Positions 19,919 to 29,371 of a stretch of DNA of 64,000 bases are shown here, one piece after another (the stretch's first letter is position 1; every line of letters starts with the position of its first letter). The DNA comes from Glaciimonas immobilis (GTDB lineage Bacteria > Pseudomonadota > Gammaproteobacteria > Burkholderiales > Burkholderiaceae_D), in NCBI RefSeq assembly GCF_011947285.1, contig NZ_JAAOZT010000002.1:1-64000 (forward strand), read 5' to 3'. The notes beneath the pieces are model-generated. The model was not told the DNA's origin. It saw only the letters and a program-made list of their open reading frames with translations, and made no database searches. Both the position numbers and the translations under genes were made by a program.

Positions 19919-21226
19919 ATGAAAATATACGACACAATTTTTCCGCTTGCGCTCAGCGCAATGGCGGTGCCGGTCATCTCAATGGCCGCGCCTAACGAGA
20001 TTTCTTTGGGTATGCGCGAACAGCAGAGCATGAACGTGGCGGGAACACTGGAGCGGATTGCGGTCGCCGATCCTGAAGTCGCGGATGTGTTAATGGTGCG
20101 CGGTTCCGATGGCAAGAGCGGGAGCGTTATTTTGGTCGGTAAAACCCCTGGTAGCACCACGGTCACGGTCTGGTCAAAAGGCCTTGCGCCAGCAATCTGG
20201 CGCGTGACCGTACTGGGCGACCTGCAAGACGCGCTCGCAGGGCAGGGCGGTCCTGACCTGAGTGTGCGTGGCAAGACCGCGGTGCTGCGCGGGCAGGCCT
20301 CCTCGGTGATCGTCCATGCAGGGACCAGCGCGGCGGTATCCGATGCGATTGGCAAAGGTAAGACGGTGGATATGTCAACGATAGACAGTCCCGGTGTGGT
20401 ACAGATTGACGTCAAAATCGTCGAGTTCAGCAAATCGGTACTAAAAGAAGTCGGGTTCGATTTTGGCGCAAGTTTGAAGCGCGGCAATTTTAATTTTCAG
20501 TTGGACAGTAATCTCGCCACCAACGGTGGTCTGTCGACGGTGTCATCGGCCTTCAGCCTGGTCAACACTTTTTCACGGGGCAGTTATAGCCTGGCCAATA
20601 ATTTACGTTTGATCGAAGGCAATGGACTTGCACGGGTGCTGGCCGAGCCATCGCTCACGGCCTTATCAGGTCAAAGCGCCAGTTTCCTGGCTGGTGGCGA
20701 ATTGCCGATACCACAATCGGGCGGGCTTGGAACGACGACCATCGTGTATAAGCCATTCGGAATCGGATTGACGGTATCGCCAACCATCCTTTCTAAAGGC
20801 CGGATTGCCCTGAAAGTCGCGCCGGAGGCCAGCGAGATCGACTACAGCAACGCGATAATTTTGTCAGGCGTGTCGATCCCGGCGATTACTACACGGCGCG
20901 CCGACACGACAGTAGAACTCGGCGACGGAGAAAGTTTCATCATCGGTGGCCTGGTGTCGCGCACGACCAAATCAAGCGTCAAAAAAATCCCGTTAATAGG
21001 TGACTTGCCGATCATCGGCAGCTTTTTCCGTAATTTGAGTTATAGCCAGGATGATAAAGAGCTGGTGATTATTGTCACACCGCATCTGGTACAGGCTATT
21101 GCTAAAAATGTGCCGTTGCCATTGCCCGGCGAAGAGCAGGAACAGCGTAATAAGGCTAGCACCGCGTGGGGTAGCTATTTGCTGGGCGACCTTGTGGCTG
21201 ACGAAGTACCCGGATTTTCTAAGTAG
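19919..21226 (+). CDS. rcpA: Tad secretin RcpA/CpaC
   Basis: A 435-residue outer-membrane secretin forming the channel for the Flp pilus. It has a signal peptide and an N-terminal pilus-assembly domain (EISLGMREQQSMNVAGTLERIAVADPEVADVL), a BON-like middle, and a C-terminal secretin domain. The latter shows VQIDVKIVEFSKSVLKEVG, RVLAEPSLTALSGQSASFLAGGE and LGDGESFIIGGL followed by the PLIGDLPIIGSFF segment. The start is an ATG 53 bp after rcpC. The order rcpC-rcpA-tadZ-tadA is the standard one. Confidence 0.95.
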   Translation: MKIYDTIFPLALSAMAVPVISMAAPNEISLGMREQQSMNVAGTLERIAVADPEVADVLMVRGSDGKSGSVILVGKTPGSTTVTVWSKGLAPAIWRVTVLGDLQDALAGQGGPDLSVRGKTAVLRGQASSVIVHAGTSAAVSDAIGKGKTVDMSTIDSPGVVQIDVKIVEFSKSVLKEVGFDFGASLKRGNFNFQLDSNLATNGGLSTVSSAFSLVNTFSRGSYSLANNLRLIEGNGLARVLAEPSLTALSGQSASFLAGGELPIPQSGGLGTTTIVYKPFGIGLTVSPTILSKGRIALKVAPEASEIDYSNAIILSGVSIPAITTRRADTTVELGDGESFIIGGLVSRTTKSSVKKIPLIGDLPIIGSFFRNLSYSQDDKELVIIVTPHLVQAIAKNVPLPLPGEEQEQRNKASTAWGSYLLGDLVADEVPGFSK

Positions 21227-21254
21227 GAACGGGGATATTTTTTTGGACTTTAAA

Positions 21255-22556
21255 ATGAATGCGCCGATCGCCCTAAATGAGATTACGACATTAAGTCGTT
21301 TTGTTCTCTGCTCGGAAAATAATCAGCAGGCAGAATGGCTCGGTCACGCCTTAGAGAAATGGGGAACGCTATGGCAAGAGCATTCCGATGTGGCGACGCT
21401 CCTGCCGCGGATAATTGACCGCAAGCCACTACTTGTGTTGCTGGATTTTTCCGGTTTTGGTTCCGCGGAAAGGTCCGTAATACCGCATTCAGATGAATGT
21501 ATTGCGGCCATTGCGCGCGCCGTGGAATTGGCGCACGCACTGAAATCAGCCGCACCTGATTTGCCGTTAGTGGCGATCGGGTCCATGGCTTTCCCTGAAG
21601 GTGCCATCGCTGCATGGCGGGCCGGGCTCAGCGATTTCGTCGATATCAGCGCGCCCTCCGAAGAAGCGCATGAAGTAATTCAACGCGTATTGTCCAAGGC
21701 AATCGTGCCATCCCCTGTTGTACTCAAACGCGGACAACTCGTCACGCTGGTAGGTGCACGCCCGGGTGTTGGTGCTAGTACCCTGTCTGCGCACCTTGCA
21801 GACCTTTTTCAACGTCGCGTGCAGAATCGCAGCGGTGATAAATCAGCGGCCATTTCAAGTCGGGTTGCGTTACTCGATTTGGGCCTGCCAGCGGGCGACG
21901 GCAAGTTGTATCTGACGACTAACGGTAATTTTGATTTTGCTGAAGCGGTACGCAACTTGCGCCGTCTCGATGAAACCCTGGTCCATACCGCACTATCGCG
22001 CAGCCCCGGCGGCGTTACGGTGATTTCACTGCCGTTTAATTTGAGCGAAATGCGTACGGTCTCGCATCACGATGCCTTGGCATTGCTCGACCAGCTGCGA
22101 ACTTATTTCGATGTACTAATTGCAGACCTGGGCGGTTTTTCCAATCAGGAATTTATCACCAATATTACCGGCGCTTCTGACCACGTCTGGCTCCTCACTG
22201 ACCAAAGTGTAGGTGCGTTGGTGTCGCTGGCGGATACGGTAAAAGTGCTGGGCGAAGTCCCTGCAGGAGAGCGCAAAAGACAGCTGGTGGTTAATCGGTA
22301 CGACGAGCGTTTTGGGATGAGTGCCCAGCAGATTGCGGAGCGCTTTGGATTGCCGTTGCTGGCAGTACTGCCGGAGCGGACGCGTAAACTTTTTGCGAGC
22401 GCCAATCTGGGAAAACTGCTGCATGAGGTTGCGCCGCAGGATGGCTATGTTCGCACTGTCGAGGGCCTGATTGATCACTTAATCACACCTCATGCCGCAC
22501 CACCCCGGCGTCAGGGAATAAAGCGCTGGATAATGACTTTATTACAGCGCAAATAA
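21255..22556 (+). CDS. tadZ: Tad pilus localisation protein TadZ/CpaE
   Basis: A 433-residue MinD/ParA-like protein. The N-terminal 140 residues form a receiver-like domain without an obvious phosphoacceptor. The C-terminal ATPase-like domain starts at about 157 (LVTLVGARPGVGASTLSAHLADL). The deviant Walker A reads RPGVGAST and lacks both lysines of KGGxGKT, so ATP hydrolysis is doubtful. The later LIADLGG motif is kept. TadZ helps place the Tad machine at the pole. ATG 21255 is taken as start; a TTG at 21243 nearer a GGGGA is a possible alternative. Confidence 0.88.
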   Translation: MNAPIALNEITTLSRFVLCSENNQQAEWLGHALEKWGTLWQEHSDVATLLPRIIDRKPLLVLLDFSGFGSAERSVIPHSDECIAAIARAVELAHALKSAAPDLPLVAIGSMAFPEGAIAAWRAGLSDFVDISAPSEEAHEVIQRVLSKAIVPSPVVLKRGQLVTLVGARPGVGASTLSAHLADLFQRRVQNRSGDKSAAISSRVALLDLGLPAGDGKLYLTTNGNFDFAEAVRNLRRLDETLVHTALSRSPGGVTVISLPFNLSEMRTVSHHDALALLDQLRTYFDVLIADLGGFSNQEFITNITGASDHVWLLTDQSVGALVSLADTVKVLGEVPAGERKRQLVVNRYDERFGMSAQQIAERFGLPLLAVLPERTRKLFASANLGKLLHEVAPQDGYVRTVEGLIDHLITPHAAPPRRQGIKRWIMTLLQRK

Positions 22557-22661
22557 GCGCGCCGGACGGCCATCAACCTCTGTCTGATGAATGAAATAAA
22601 TGAAAAAAACTATGAGCAGCGTCCTAACATTGGTCCCAAATAACAGTCGGGAGAGAAATAC

Positions 22662-24011
22662 GTGAGCAATCAGATTGAATTTGCGGACGACGACCAGGCT
22701 TTTTCCAATACCCAGGAATTTCAAGATATCAAAACCGCGGCTTATGACCATTTGCTAACGCGGATAGAAGAACTGGGTGCTGAATTTGGTCGTTGGTCAC
22801 GCAGCGCCATTCAACAGTTCGTCAATCTGGATGTTGATGGGTTTGTGCGCTTGCAGCGAATTCCTCTCAATGAAAGTGAAGTCCGGCAAATTTCCGATGC
22901 ACTGACCAAGGAACTGGCGGGGCTGGGGCCGTTAGAGGATCTGCTGGCTGACGTCACCGTTGAGGATATTCTGATCAACGGCTTTAACGATGTGTTCGTG
23001 TCGCGCAACGGAATATTGCAGCGCGAGACCTTACGCTTTACTGATAACGCGCATTTGCTGCGGATCGTGCGCCGCATACTGGCACCGCTCGGGCGCCGCC
23101 TTGATGAATCGAATCCGATGGTCGATGCCCGCCTGCCAGATGGTGGACGGCTCAATGTGGTGATCGAACCGCTATCGGTTGACGGTCCGATGGTATCGAT
23201 ACGCAAGTTTCGCAAAGAGCCATTAAAGCCAAGCGATCTGCTTAATCTGGGTAGCATGAATGATGAGATTTATACGCTGCTGGAAAACGCGGTAAAGGCG
23301 CGCTGCAATATTTTGGTATCCGGTGGCACCAGTTCGGGTAAAACGTCACTGCTGAATGCGCTGGCATTTTTTATCCCTGAGAACGAGCGCGTGGTCACGG
23401 TGGAAGACACTGCGGAATTATGTCTTAACCATCCGCACGTCGTGCGTCTTGAATCCCGGTTAGGTGGTTTTGAAGGCAGCGGTCAGGTCAGTATCCGCGA
23501 CCTGATCCGTAACAGTTTGCGGATGCGGCCTGACCGCATTATTGTAGGGGAGGTGCGCGGTGCCGAGGTATTGGAAATGCTGCAAGCGATGAATACCGGG
23601 CATGACGGTTCAATGGCTACCATTCACGCCAATTCTCCGCGTGAATGCCTGTACCGGATTGAGATGCTGGCTGGTTTTGCGGGCTTTCAGGGAAGTGAAA
23701 CCAGCTTGCGTCGTCAAATCGCTGGTGCGCTGGATTTTATCGTACAGATTGGTCGCTTATCGAATGGCCGCCGCCGTATCGTCTCTATAACCGAAGTCAC
23801 CGGTGTAGGCGACAACATGATTACGCTGCAAGAGCTATACCGCCATGAAAGTTTTATCGCGCCGGATGGGGACGAGGCAGATCGTTGGGTCTCACTAGGT
23901 ATTTTTCCACATTCTCCTAAACTGCAGCGCCAACGGCAACTCGGCCAGCAAAGCGGTAAGGGTAATTCTGGTTCCGGTAGCAGCGGCCAGAGCTTGCCGG
24001 TGAGGCGATAA
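22662..24011 (+). CDS. tadA: Tad secretion ATPase TadA/CpaF
   Basis: A 449-residue hexameric ATPase of the type II/IV secretion superfamily that powers Flp pilus assembly at the inner membrane. Walker A is SGGTSSGKTSLL near residue 220. An Asp-box-like VTVEDTAELCL, the RLGG...VSIRDLIRNSLRMRPDRIIVGEVRG Walker B region, and the His-box MNTGHDGSMATIHAN are all present and intact. The start is a GTG after GGGAGAGAAATAC. The C terminus (about 425-449) is a Gly/Ser/Gln-rich tail. TadB starts 2 bp later. Confidence 0.97.
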   Translation: MSNQIEFADDDQAFSNTQEFQDIKTAAYDHLLTRIEELGAEFGRWSRSAIQQFVNLDVDGFVRLQRIPLNESEVRQISDALTKELAGLGPLEDLLADVTVEDILINGFNDVFVSRNGILQRETLRFTDNAHLLRIVRRILAPLGRRLDESNPMVDARLPDGGRLNVVIEPLSVDGPMVSIRKFRKEPLKPSDLLNLGSMNDEIYTLLENAVKARCNILVSGGTSSGKTSLLNALAFFIPENERVVTVEDTAELCLNHPHVVRLESRLGGFEGSGQVSIRDLIRNSLRMRPDRIIVGEVRGAEVLEMLQAMNTGHDGSMATIHANSPRECLYRIEMLAGFAGFQGSETSLRRQIAGALDFIVQIGRLSNGRRRIVSITEVTGVGDNMITLQELYRHESFIAPDGDEADRWVSLGIFPHSPKLQRQRQLGQQSGKGNSGSGSSGQSLPVRR

Positions 24012-24013
24012 CT

Positions 24014-24940
24014 ATGCACATCACGCTCTGGCTGATCACTGTTGCCTTGTTGTTTGCAGGCGCTGCCGTATGGTTATGGCAGCAAGCAACGGGACGTTCG
24101 CGACAGGACGTGAGCGCAGTTTTTGTGAATCAGCAAATCCAGGGAAGAAACAGGATCACTGCAACGGTGCCGCTGACGCAGGACGCGACACCACGTGACG
24201 TGCAAACCGACGCGTTGCGCCATTTTTTGTTACGTGCAGGGATACAGACCGGTACCAAAAAACTGTGCATTCAACTTATCGTACCGGGATTGTTGTTGAG
24301 TGCCATTGCGTTCCTGTTCGGTGGGGTGCTATCTGGACTGGGCACGGTAGTACTTTATGTTTTACTGGTACGTTTTGGTTTTTGGCGCAGGACTTCGCGG
24401 CTGCAGCAAAGAATGGTCAGGCAATTACCCGGATTTATTGACGCGTTAGTGCGCCTGGTCACGATTGGTAACAGTATAGGCGCAGCATTCCAGACGGCAA
24501 TTGTCGGTGCAGATGGACCGATTCGGGTAGTTTTGGATCGCGCAAACTGGCAAGTTCAGGCGGGCGTTGATCTAGAGCTTGCCTTGCGTAAAGAAGCCCA
24601 GCTTTTCCGTTTCAAAGAGTTGGATCTGATGGCCGCGGTCATCGGTGTTGCCGCGCGTTTTGGTGGCCGCTCTGATCAGGTTCTGGATCGGATGGCGGCA
24701 TTTATGCGCGATCTGGAACATGCGCAAAACGAGTTGTCGGCACTGTCTACCGAGATCCGGCTGTCCGCCTGGATCATGGGCTTAATGCCAGTGGGTATTG
24801 GTATTTTTTTAATAATTTTTAATAACAGTATGTTTACCGGGATGTGGCATGACCCAGTGGGTAAACAGATGTTGCTCGGTGCCGTGGTGCTTCAGATTGT
24901 AGGCGGATTTTGGCTATATAAATTAGCCAAATCCATGTAA
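24014..24940 (+). CDS. tadB: Tad inner-membrane platform protein TadB
   Basis: A 308-residue type II secretion F-domain protein. It has an N-terminal helix, a helix pair around 95-130, the cytoplasmic domain with LPGFIDALVRLVTIGNSIGAAFQ and ELDLMAAVIGVAARFGG, and two C-terminal helices. With TadC it forms the platform on which TadA acts. It starts 2 bp after tadA, showing translational coupling. Confidence 0.93.
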   Translation: MHITLWLITVALLFAGAAVWLWQQATGRSRQDVSAVFVNQQIQGRNRITATVPLTQDATPRDVQTDALRHFLLRAGIQTGTKKLCIQLIVPGLLLSAIAFLFGGVLSGLGTVVLYVLLVRFGFWRRTSRLQQRMVRQLPGFIDALVRLVTIGNSIGAAFQTAIVGADGPIRVVLDRANWQVQAGVDLELALRKEAQLFRFKELDLMAAVIGVAARFGGRSDQVLDRMAAFMRDLEHAQNELSALSTEIRLSAWIMGLMPVGIGIFLIIFNNSMFTGMWHDPVGKQMLLGAVVLQIVGGFWLYKLAKSM

Positions 24941-24959
24941 ATGGAATAAGGGGATAGCT

Positions 24960-25916
24960 GTGGACACGACTCAACACACATTGATCATGCTCGCGATCTT
25001 ATTGATTGCGCTGGCACTGTTCCTTGTTGGTGGCGCGATGCTGGGACGCATATGGCGGCTTAAGCAGAATCTGACCACTATTGATGAAAAGATCGCCGCA
25101 CAGGATCGGGTGACGGGCGGCATCGCGCCTGAACCAGGAACCTCGCGCTGGCACGACCGCATAATAATGCTTGCGGCGGCATGGGTAGACACGCCATTTG
25201 GACGGCACCTGGTGGCAGATGAAGACCGTCACTTGCTGGACCAATGTGGTGTCAACGATAAAGAAGGTCAGGCGCTGTTTTTTGCCGCGCGGGCGGTCCT
25301 TGCAATCGGGTTGCCGCTGATAGGATTATTGTTGCTTGAAAACGGCAGCTGGACGCGTACTTTGCTGATTATCTTTTTTGGGCTGGCAACCGGATACATG
25401 TTGCCGAAGTGGGTGATGCAGAAGGTCGCGTCCGAACGCCGCCGCAAAGCCGCAGAAGAATTACCTTTATTGATCGATCTGTTGCGTTTGTTGCAAGGCG
25501 TGGGCTTGTCGGTTGACCAGAGTCTGTACGTGATCGAAAGCGAGTTCACCAATGTACTGAAAATTCTGGGCGAAGAAATGACAATTGCGGCCCGCCAGTA
25601 TCGTGCCGGACGGACGCGGGAGCAATCGATGCGCCGATTTTCCACGGTATTTGACAACCCGGATTTGCAGTCCGTAGGGCGTTTGATTGTTCAGGTAGAG
25701 CATCACGGCGGTGCGGTACAGGAGCCTCTGAAATTATTCAGTGAACGTATCCGGGAGCAACGCAAACTGGATATGAAAGAACGGGTCGGCAAAACCACCG
25801 TCAAGATGACAGGCGTGATGGTATTAACGTTGCTGCCGGGCTTGCTTGTCATTACCGGCGGTGTTGGTTTTCTTGCCGTTATCAGGGCATTAACCAAAAT
25901 GTCAGGAAACTTATGA
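24960..25916 (+). CDS. tadC: Tad inner-membrane platform protein TadC
   Basis: A 318-residue paralogue of TadB. It has an N-terminal helix (8-28), two helices near 105-145, and the T2SF domain EELPLLIDLLRLLQGVGLSVDQSL, followed by SVGRLIVQVEHHGGAVQEPL and a C-terminal helix. The start is GTG after AATAAGGGG. The stop codon overlaps the ATG of the next open frame, and a 104-bp inverted-repeat element begins 2 bp after the stop. Confidence 0.93.
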   Translation: MDTTQHTLIMLAILLIALALFLVGGAMLGRIWRLKQNLTTIDEKIAAQDRVTGGIAPEPGTSRWHDRIIMLAAAWVDTPFGRHLVADEDRHLLDQCGVNDKEGQALFFAARAVLAIGLPLIGLLLLENGSWTRTLLIIFFGLATGYMLPKWVMQKVASERRRKAAEELPLLIDLLRLLQGVGLSVDQSLYVIESEFTNVLKILGEEMTIAARQYRAGRTREQSMRRFSTVFDNPDLQSVGRLIVQVEHHGGAVQEPLKLFSERIREQRKLDMKERVGKTTVKMTGVMVLTLLPGLLVITGGVGFLAVIRALTKMSGNL

Positions 25917-27019
25917 TCAGGACTTACGCAAAATCGCCCCAGCGGCGTTGTGCTTTCCTGGCCGTACTTTCGTACTGTCTGCGTCGGTACGCCTTGCTGG
26001 GACGGTTTTGCGTAAGTCCTGCGGTAATGGGATCGCTGCTGGTGCGTTTTGGTTTCCTTGCCGCTTGCGCTGCCCGGTCTCCGGTGGTGTTCGTTTTGCC
26101 AAAATCAGCCAGCCGGTTGGTACGTAATTACAATGCCCGCTTTCTGGCGTATCCGCTACTTGCATTGTCTCTCGGCTTGTCCGGTTGCGCTGTTGATTCT
26201 GCTGCCCGCCTTTACGCGCAGCAGAATGACGCAGCGCAGGCACGGCAGGAGGCTGAGGTGCAGTCTGCCAAGCCGGATAGCAAGGGGGTGTATCTTGGCC
26301 TGATCCGAAAAATGCAATTGCAGGGTTTGTACTTTGCATCGTTAGCGCATTTAGACGCCTATGAGCAGCAATATGGTATCGCGCCGGATGAACAACGGCT
26401 ACGCGCGGACGCATTCCGTGAGACGCGTCAGGCCGATGCTGCGGATGCTACCTATCGTAAATTATTAAGCACGTCAGAAGCGGCTGCCGCATGGCACGGT
26501 CTGGGTTTGCTCGCAGCTCAAAGCGGAAATTATATTGCAGCCGTTCCATCGTTTGTGGCAGCGAGCAAACGTGAGCCGATCAATCCGGTGATGTTGAGCG
26601 ATCTTGGTTATGCACTCTTGCGTAGCGGGGATACCAATGGCGCACGGGTGCCATTGGCACAGGCCGCAGAACTAGCGCCGGACAATCGCAAAATCATTTC
26701 CAACCTGACCCTGCTATTAGTTGTCACAGGTGAGGGCGTCAAGGCTTCGGCTGTCATGGATAAGGCGAAACTAACGCCCGAGGCGAGGGCAGCGATTTAT
26801 CGCCTTGCTGACAGTATCAAGACCAGCCTTGCGCCAGCGGCTGGGGCGGCGCAATCTGTGAAGGTTACGCAGCCTTCTGAAACTGTTCAAAACTCCCGGT
26901 CTCGGGCGCAAGCCTCCCAGACACAAGCAAGAACAATACGGCCATTGCCCGCTAATGCGACAGACTTACGGACTAACCGATTTGAATCCATGCTGGATCG
27001 TTTTGGCGCTGGCGGTTAG
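25913..27019 (+). CDS. tadD: Tad lipoprotein with TPR motifs, TadD
   Basis: A 368-residue frame. Its real core starts near residue 70: a lipoprotein signal LALSLGLSGC (Cys at about 92), then tetratricopeptide-like helices (AAAWHGLGLLAAQSGNYIAAVPSFVAASKREP, LSDLGYALLRSGDTNGARVPLAQAAELAPDN). TadD probably acts as a pilotin-like or assembly lipoprotein. The start is unclear. The ATG at 25913 overlaps the tadC stop, but the first approx. 36 codons are supplied by an inserted inverted-repeat element, leaving an atypically long signal region with several arginines. An internal start such as ATG 26028 may be used. The C-terminal tail (about 305-345) is Ser/Gln-rich. Confidence 0.85.
   Translation: MIRTYAKSPQRRCAFLAVLSYCLRRYALLGRFCVSPAVMGSLLVRFGFLAACAARSPVVFVLPKSASRLVRNYNARFLAYPLLALSLGLSGCAVDSAARLYAQQNDAAQARQEAEVQSAKPDSKGVYLGLIRKMQLQGLYFASLAHLDAYEQQYGIAPDEQRLRADAFRETRQADAADATYRKLLSTSEAAAAWHGLGLLAAQSGNYIAAVPSFVAASKREPINPVMLSDLGYALLRSGDTNGARVPLAQAAELAPDNRKIISNLTLLLVVTGEGVKASAVMDKAKLTPEARAAIYRLADSIKTSLAPAAGAAQSVKVTQPSETVQNSRSRAQASQTQARTIRPLPANATDLRTNRFESMLDRFGAGG
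25918..26021. mobile_element. 104-bp MITE-like inverted-repeat element at the tadC/tadD junction
   Basis: The ends are perfect 16-bp inverted repeats: CAGGACTTACGCAAAA (25918-25933) and its complement (26006-26021). The match continues imperfectly inwards for about 14 further bases (CGCCCCAGC against CGTCCCAGC). The interior is short and non-coding on its own. This is the shape of a non-autonomous miniature transposable element. No clear target-site duplication was seen, and no second copy is in the window. Confidence 0.65.
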
Positions 27020-27105
27020 TGCTGCGACTGGGTACGAGGGCACAAAATATTTTAACCAAAATGCGATTTAATCATCGGCACCAAAAATTAACAAAAAGGC
27101 AGAAA

Positions 27106-27570
27106 ATGAAAACGCCCCAACATCTTTTCTTCGCGGACGGTTTGACGCGCAATGCAACATTATTTATTGCATTGGCTTTGGCCTTCCTGCCTGCATTGCA
27201 CGCACAGAACAACGCTCCGGTGACAGGCGGGATGACGCAGGTCAAACCGGTTACGCCAACCGCGGCACCGACCAGATCGGTACCTGCGGTTACGCCGTCA
27301 ACCGTCTCAGCTCTGCAGGCTCCGAGTAGTCCGGCGACGGTTGCAGCAACGGCCCCGACTGCGGTACAAGAGCAGCCGATTGCGAGAATTCGCGTCGGCG
27401 ATGTCACCCGTTCGCTATTGCAGGCGCAAGTGGATGGCCGCGTTGCGGCCCCACGCTTACCAATGCTGGGCGCAACTGCTGACGCAAGTTATGACCGATA
27501 TTTAAATAGCTTTACGCATCCGTTACCAGAGTTTTTTGAAACCAAGGTAGCGAAGAACGCAGCAAATTGA
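27106..27570 (+). CDS. DUF3613 family protein of the Tad locus
   Basis: A 154-residue exported protein with a signal peptide (hydrophobic ATLFIALALAFLPALHA, cleavage after AHA). A Pro/Thr/Val-rich linker follows, and then a C-terminal conserved part ending GDVTRSLLQAQVDGRVAAPRLPMLGATADASYDRYLNSF. That ending matches the small DUF3613 family, found in betaproteobacterial Tad loci. The ATG at 27106 is preceded by AAAAAGGCAGAAA and is preferred over the upstream in-frame start at 27019. The function is unknown. Confidence 0.8.
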   Translation: MKTPQHLFFADGLTRNATLFIALALAFLPALHAQNNAPVTGGMTQVKPVTPTAAPTRSVPAVTPSTVSALQAPSSPATVAATAPTAVQEQPIARIRVGDVTRSLLQAQVDGRVAAPRLPMLGATADASYDRYLNSFTHPLPEFFETKVAKNAAN

Positions 27571-27613
27571 TTTTCCGGCCCAGCAGACAACTTTAAGCGC
27601 GACGCGACCATTT

Positions 27614-29344
27614 ATGTATCCACATTCTGACACTGCGATTGGCCTCGTATTGAATCCCGCTGCTTACGCACCGCGGTCTGGAGTGTTGCGTCGCCAGCAC
27701 GGGGGCATCGCCATCATGGCGACGATTTTCTTGTCGATCATAGTGGTTCTGCTGTCGTCGCTGGATATCGGATATCTGTTTTTTCAGAAGCGCGATTTGC
27801 AAAAAGTGGCAGATCTGGCGGCGCTGGCAGGTGCGCAGGCCCTCTCAGTTGCGCCGCTTAATTGTAACGCTGCACTTTTGGCGGTCAACGCCAACGCGCA
27901 ATCGAACAACTTTTCCGTCACGTCGCCCAACGCTACTTCCAACACACTTACGACAACATGTGGGCGATGGGATCCGCAAACGGCAACTGCAACGTCAACG
28001 GTATTGGTTTATGAAGCGCCGTTGTCTAAAAATTTTGGTACGCCTAAACCCGGCAGCGGTCTCAATGCGGTCGAAGTAAGGGTGTCATCCAACGTCAAGG
28101 GATTCTTCGGTTTGGGCACGCAGGGCGTGGTTGCGCAAGCGGTCGCAACCCAATCGTCACCGTACTCGGCATTTTCTCTTGGTACCGGTTTGCTGTCCTT
28201 ATGTAGCGGTGCCAGTTCCCTGACAGCGCAGGTAGTCAATGGACTGCTGGGCAGCAATGTTTGTCTGAGTGCGCTGACCTATAACGGACTAGTCGGCGCG
28301 CAGGTATCGTTGTTAAAGGTGCTAAAAAATCTCAATCTGAATGTCGGTAGCGTAAGTGACGTGGTGAACGCGCAGGTGACGCTTGCGCAATTGGTCAATG
28401 CTTCGGTGCAGGCGCTTTCTCCGGCGCAAGCCGCCAGTATCGCAGTCAACGATCTGGCAGCCCTGACCACGGGCACGCTGGGTGGATCGTTACTAACCAT
28501 CGGAAAGATTTTGAATATGAACGTAGCCGATGGCGTATCCGCACTCGATACCCAGATTAACGTGCTCGACCTGCTGAATGTTGGAACTTTGCAGGTCGCC
28601 AACAGCCATAATCTGGCCAACCTTGGGTCCAGTATTGATCTTGGGCCGCTAGGCAAAGTCGGGATTAAGCTAGCGTTGATTCAGCCGCCCCAAATGGCGG
28701 TTGGTGGCGTCGGCACAAGCGCGACGTCAGCGCAGTTACGGCTTGCGATAAACGTGCAGGCGCTAACCATTATTCCAGGAAAGCCCGCCGTTAATCTTCC
28801 GCTGTATGTTGATCTTGCCTACGGGACGGCAACCCTGACCAGTATGCAATGTAAAGCCCCGCAAAGCGCGACATTCTCGGTTCAGCCCGGGGTGGCGCAA
28901 GCGTGTATGGCAAAGGGTCAGACTGATGCCAGCTTACCAAATTCGTGCCCGAATATAACGACTCAGGCGAACCGGGTGGATGTTATGCCGGGACTGCTAA
29001 ATCTTGGTATAAACGCTCAGGTAGCTAGTCCGTCGCCGACAATAGTCACCTTGAATACGCCGTTTCCGAGTAGTGTGACCGTGGGCTCTTCCTTGAGTGG
29101 CCTATTAGGAAATATCATCCAGCCCGGCAGCTTTCAAGCTGGTCTCGATATTCTTGATCCACTCGGATTGCTGAGCCCTCTTCTCAACGGCGTGCTGACC
29201 GGTCTGGGCGTTGCGTTAAATCCGATTCTGTCTGCAGTGGGCGGCCTGCTGGACACTGCGTTCTCGTTTTTAGGTCTTGGCGCGGGCCAAAACACACTGA
29301 GATTATCTTCCGTTAGTTGCGGTACTTTACAACTCGTTTATTGA
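27614..29344 (+). CDS. tadG: TadG-like pilus assembly protein
   Basis: A 576-residue protein. Its N terminus has the Tad signature: RRQHGGIAIMATIFLSII helix, then DIGYLFFQKRDLQKVADLAALAGAQAL. The long periplasmic part is rich in Leu, Gly, Val, Asn and Ser with few charged residues. It contains six or more cysteines and ends in a low-complexity LLxPLLNGVLTGLG-type region before a final SCGTLQLVY. No von Willebrand domain is obvious. Several in-frame starts are possible; 27614 has no strong ribosome-binding site. It sits between the DUF3613 and DUF4282 genes. Confidence 0.82.
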   Translation: MYPHSDTAIGLVLNPAAYAPRSGVLRRQHGGIAIMATIFLSIIVVLLSSLDIGYLFFQKRDLQKVADLAALAGAQALSVAPLNCNAALLAVNANAQSNNFSVTSPNATSNTLTTTCGRWDPQTATATSTVLVYEAPLSKNFGTPKPGSGLNAVEVRVSSNVKGFFGLGTQGVVAQAVATQSSPYSAFSLGTGLLSLCSGASSLTAQVVNGLLGSNVCLSALTYNGLVGAQVSLLKVLKNLNLNVGSVSDVVNAQVTLAQLVNASVQALSPAQAASIAVNDLAALTTGTLGGSLLTIGKILNMNVADGVSALDTQINVLDLLNVGTLQVANSHNLANLGSSIDLGPLGKVGIKLALIQPPQMAVGGVGTSATSAQLRLAINVQALTIIPGKPAVNLPLYVDLAYGTATLTSMQCKAPQSATFSVQPGVAQACMAKGQTDASLPNSCPNITTQANRVDVMPGLLNLGINAQVASPSPTIVTLNTPFPSSVTVGSSLSGLLGNIIQPGSFQAGLDILDPLGLLSPLLNGVLTGLGVALNPILSAVGGLLDTAFSFLGLGAGQNTLRLSSVSCGTLQLVY

Positions 29345-29371
29345 GAACGCTATTTTGAAAATGGGACGACT

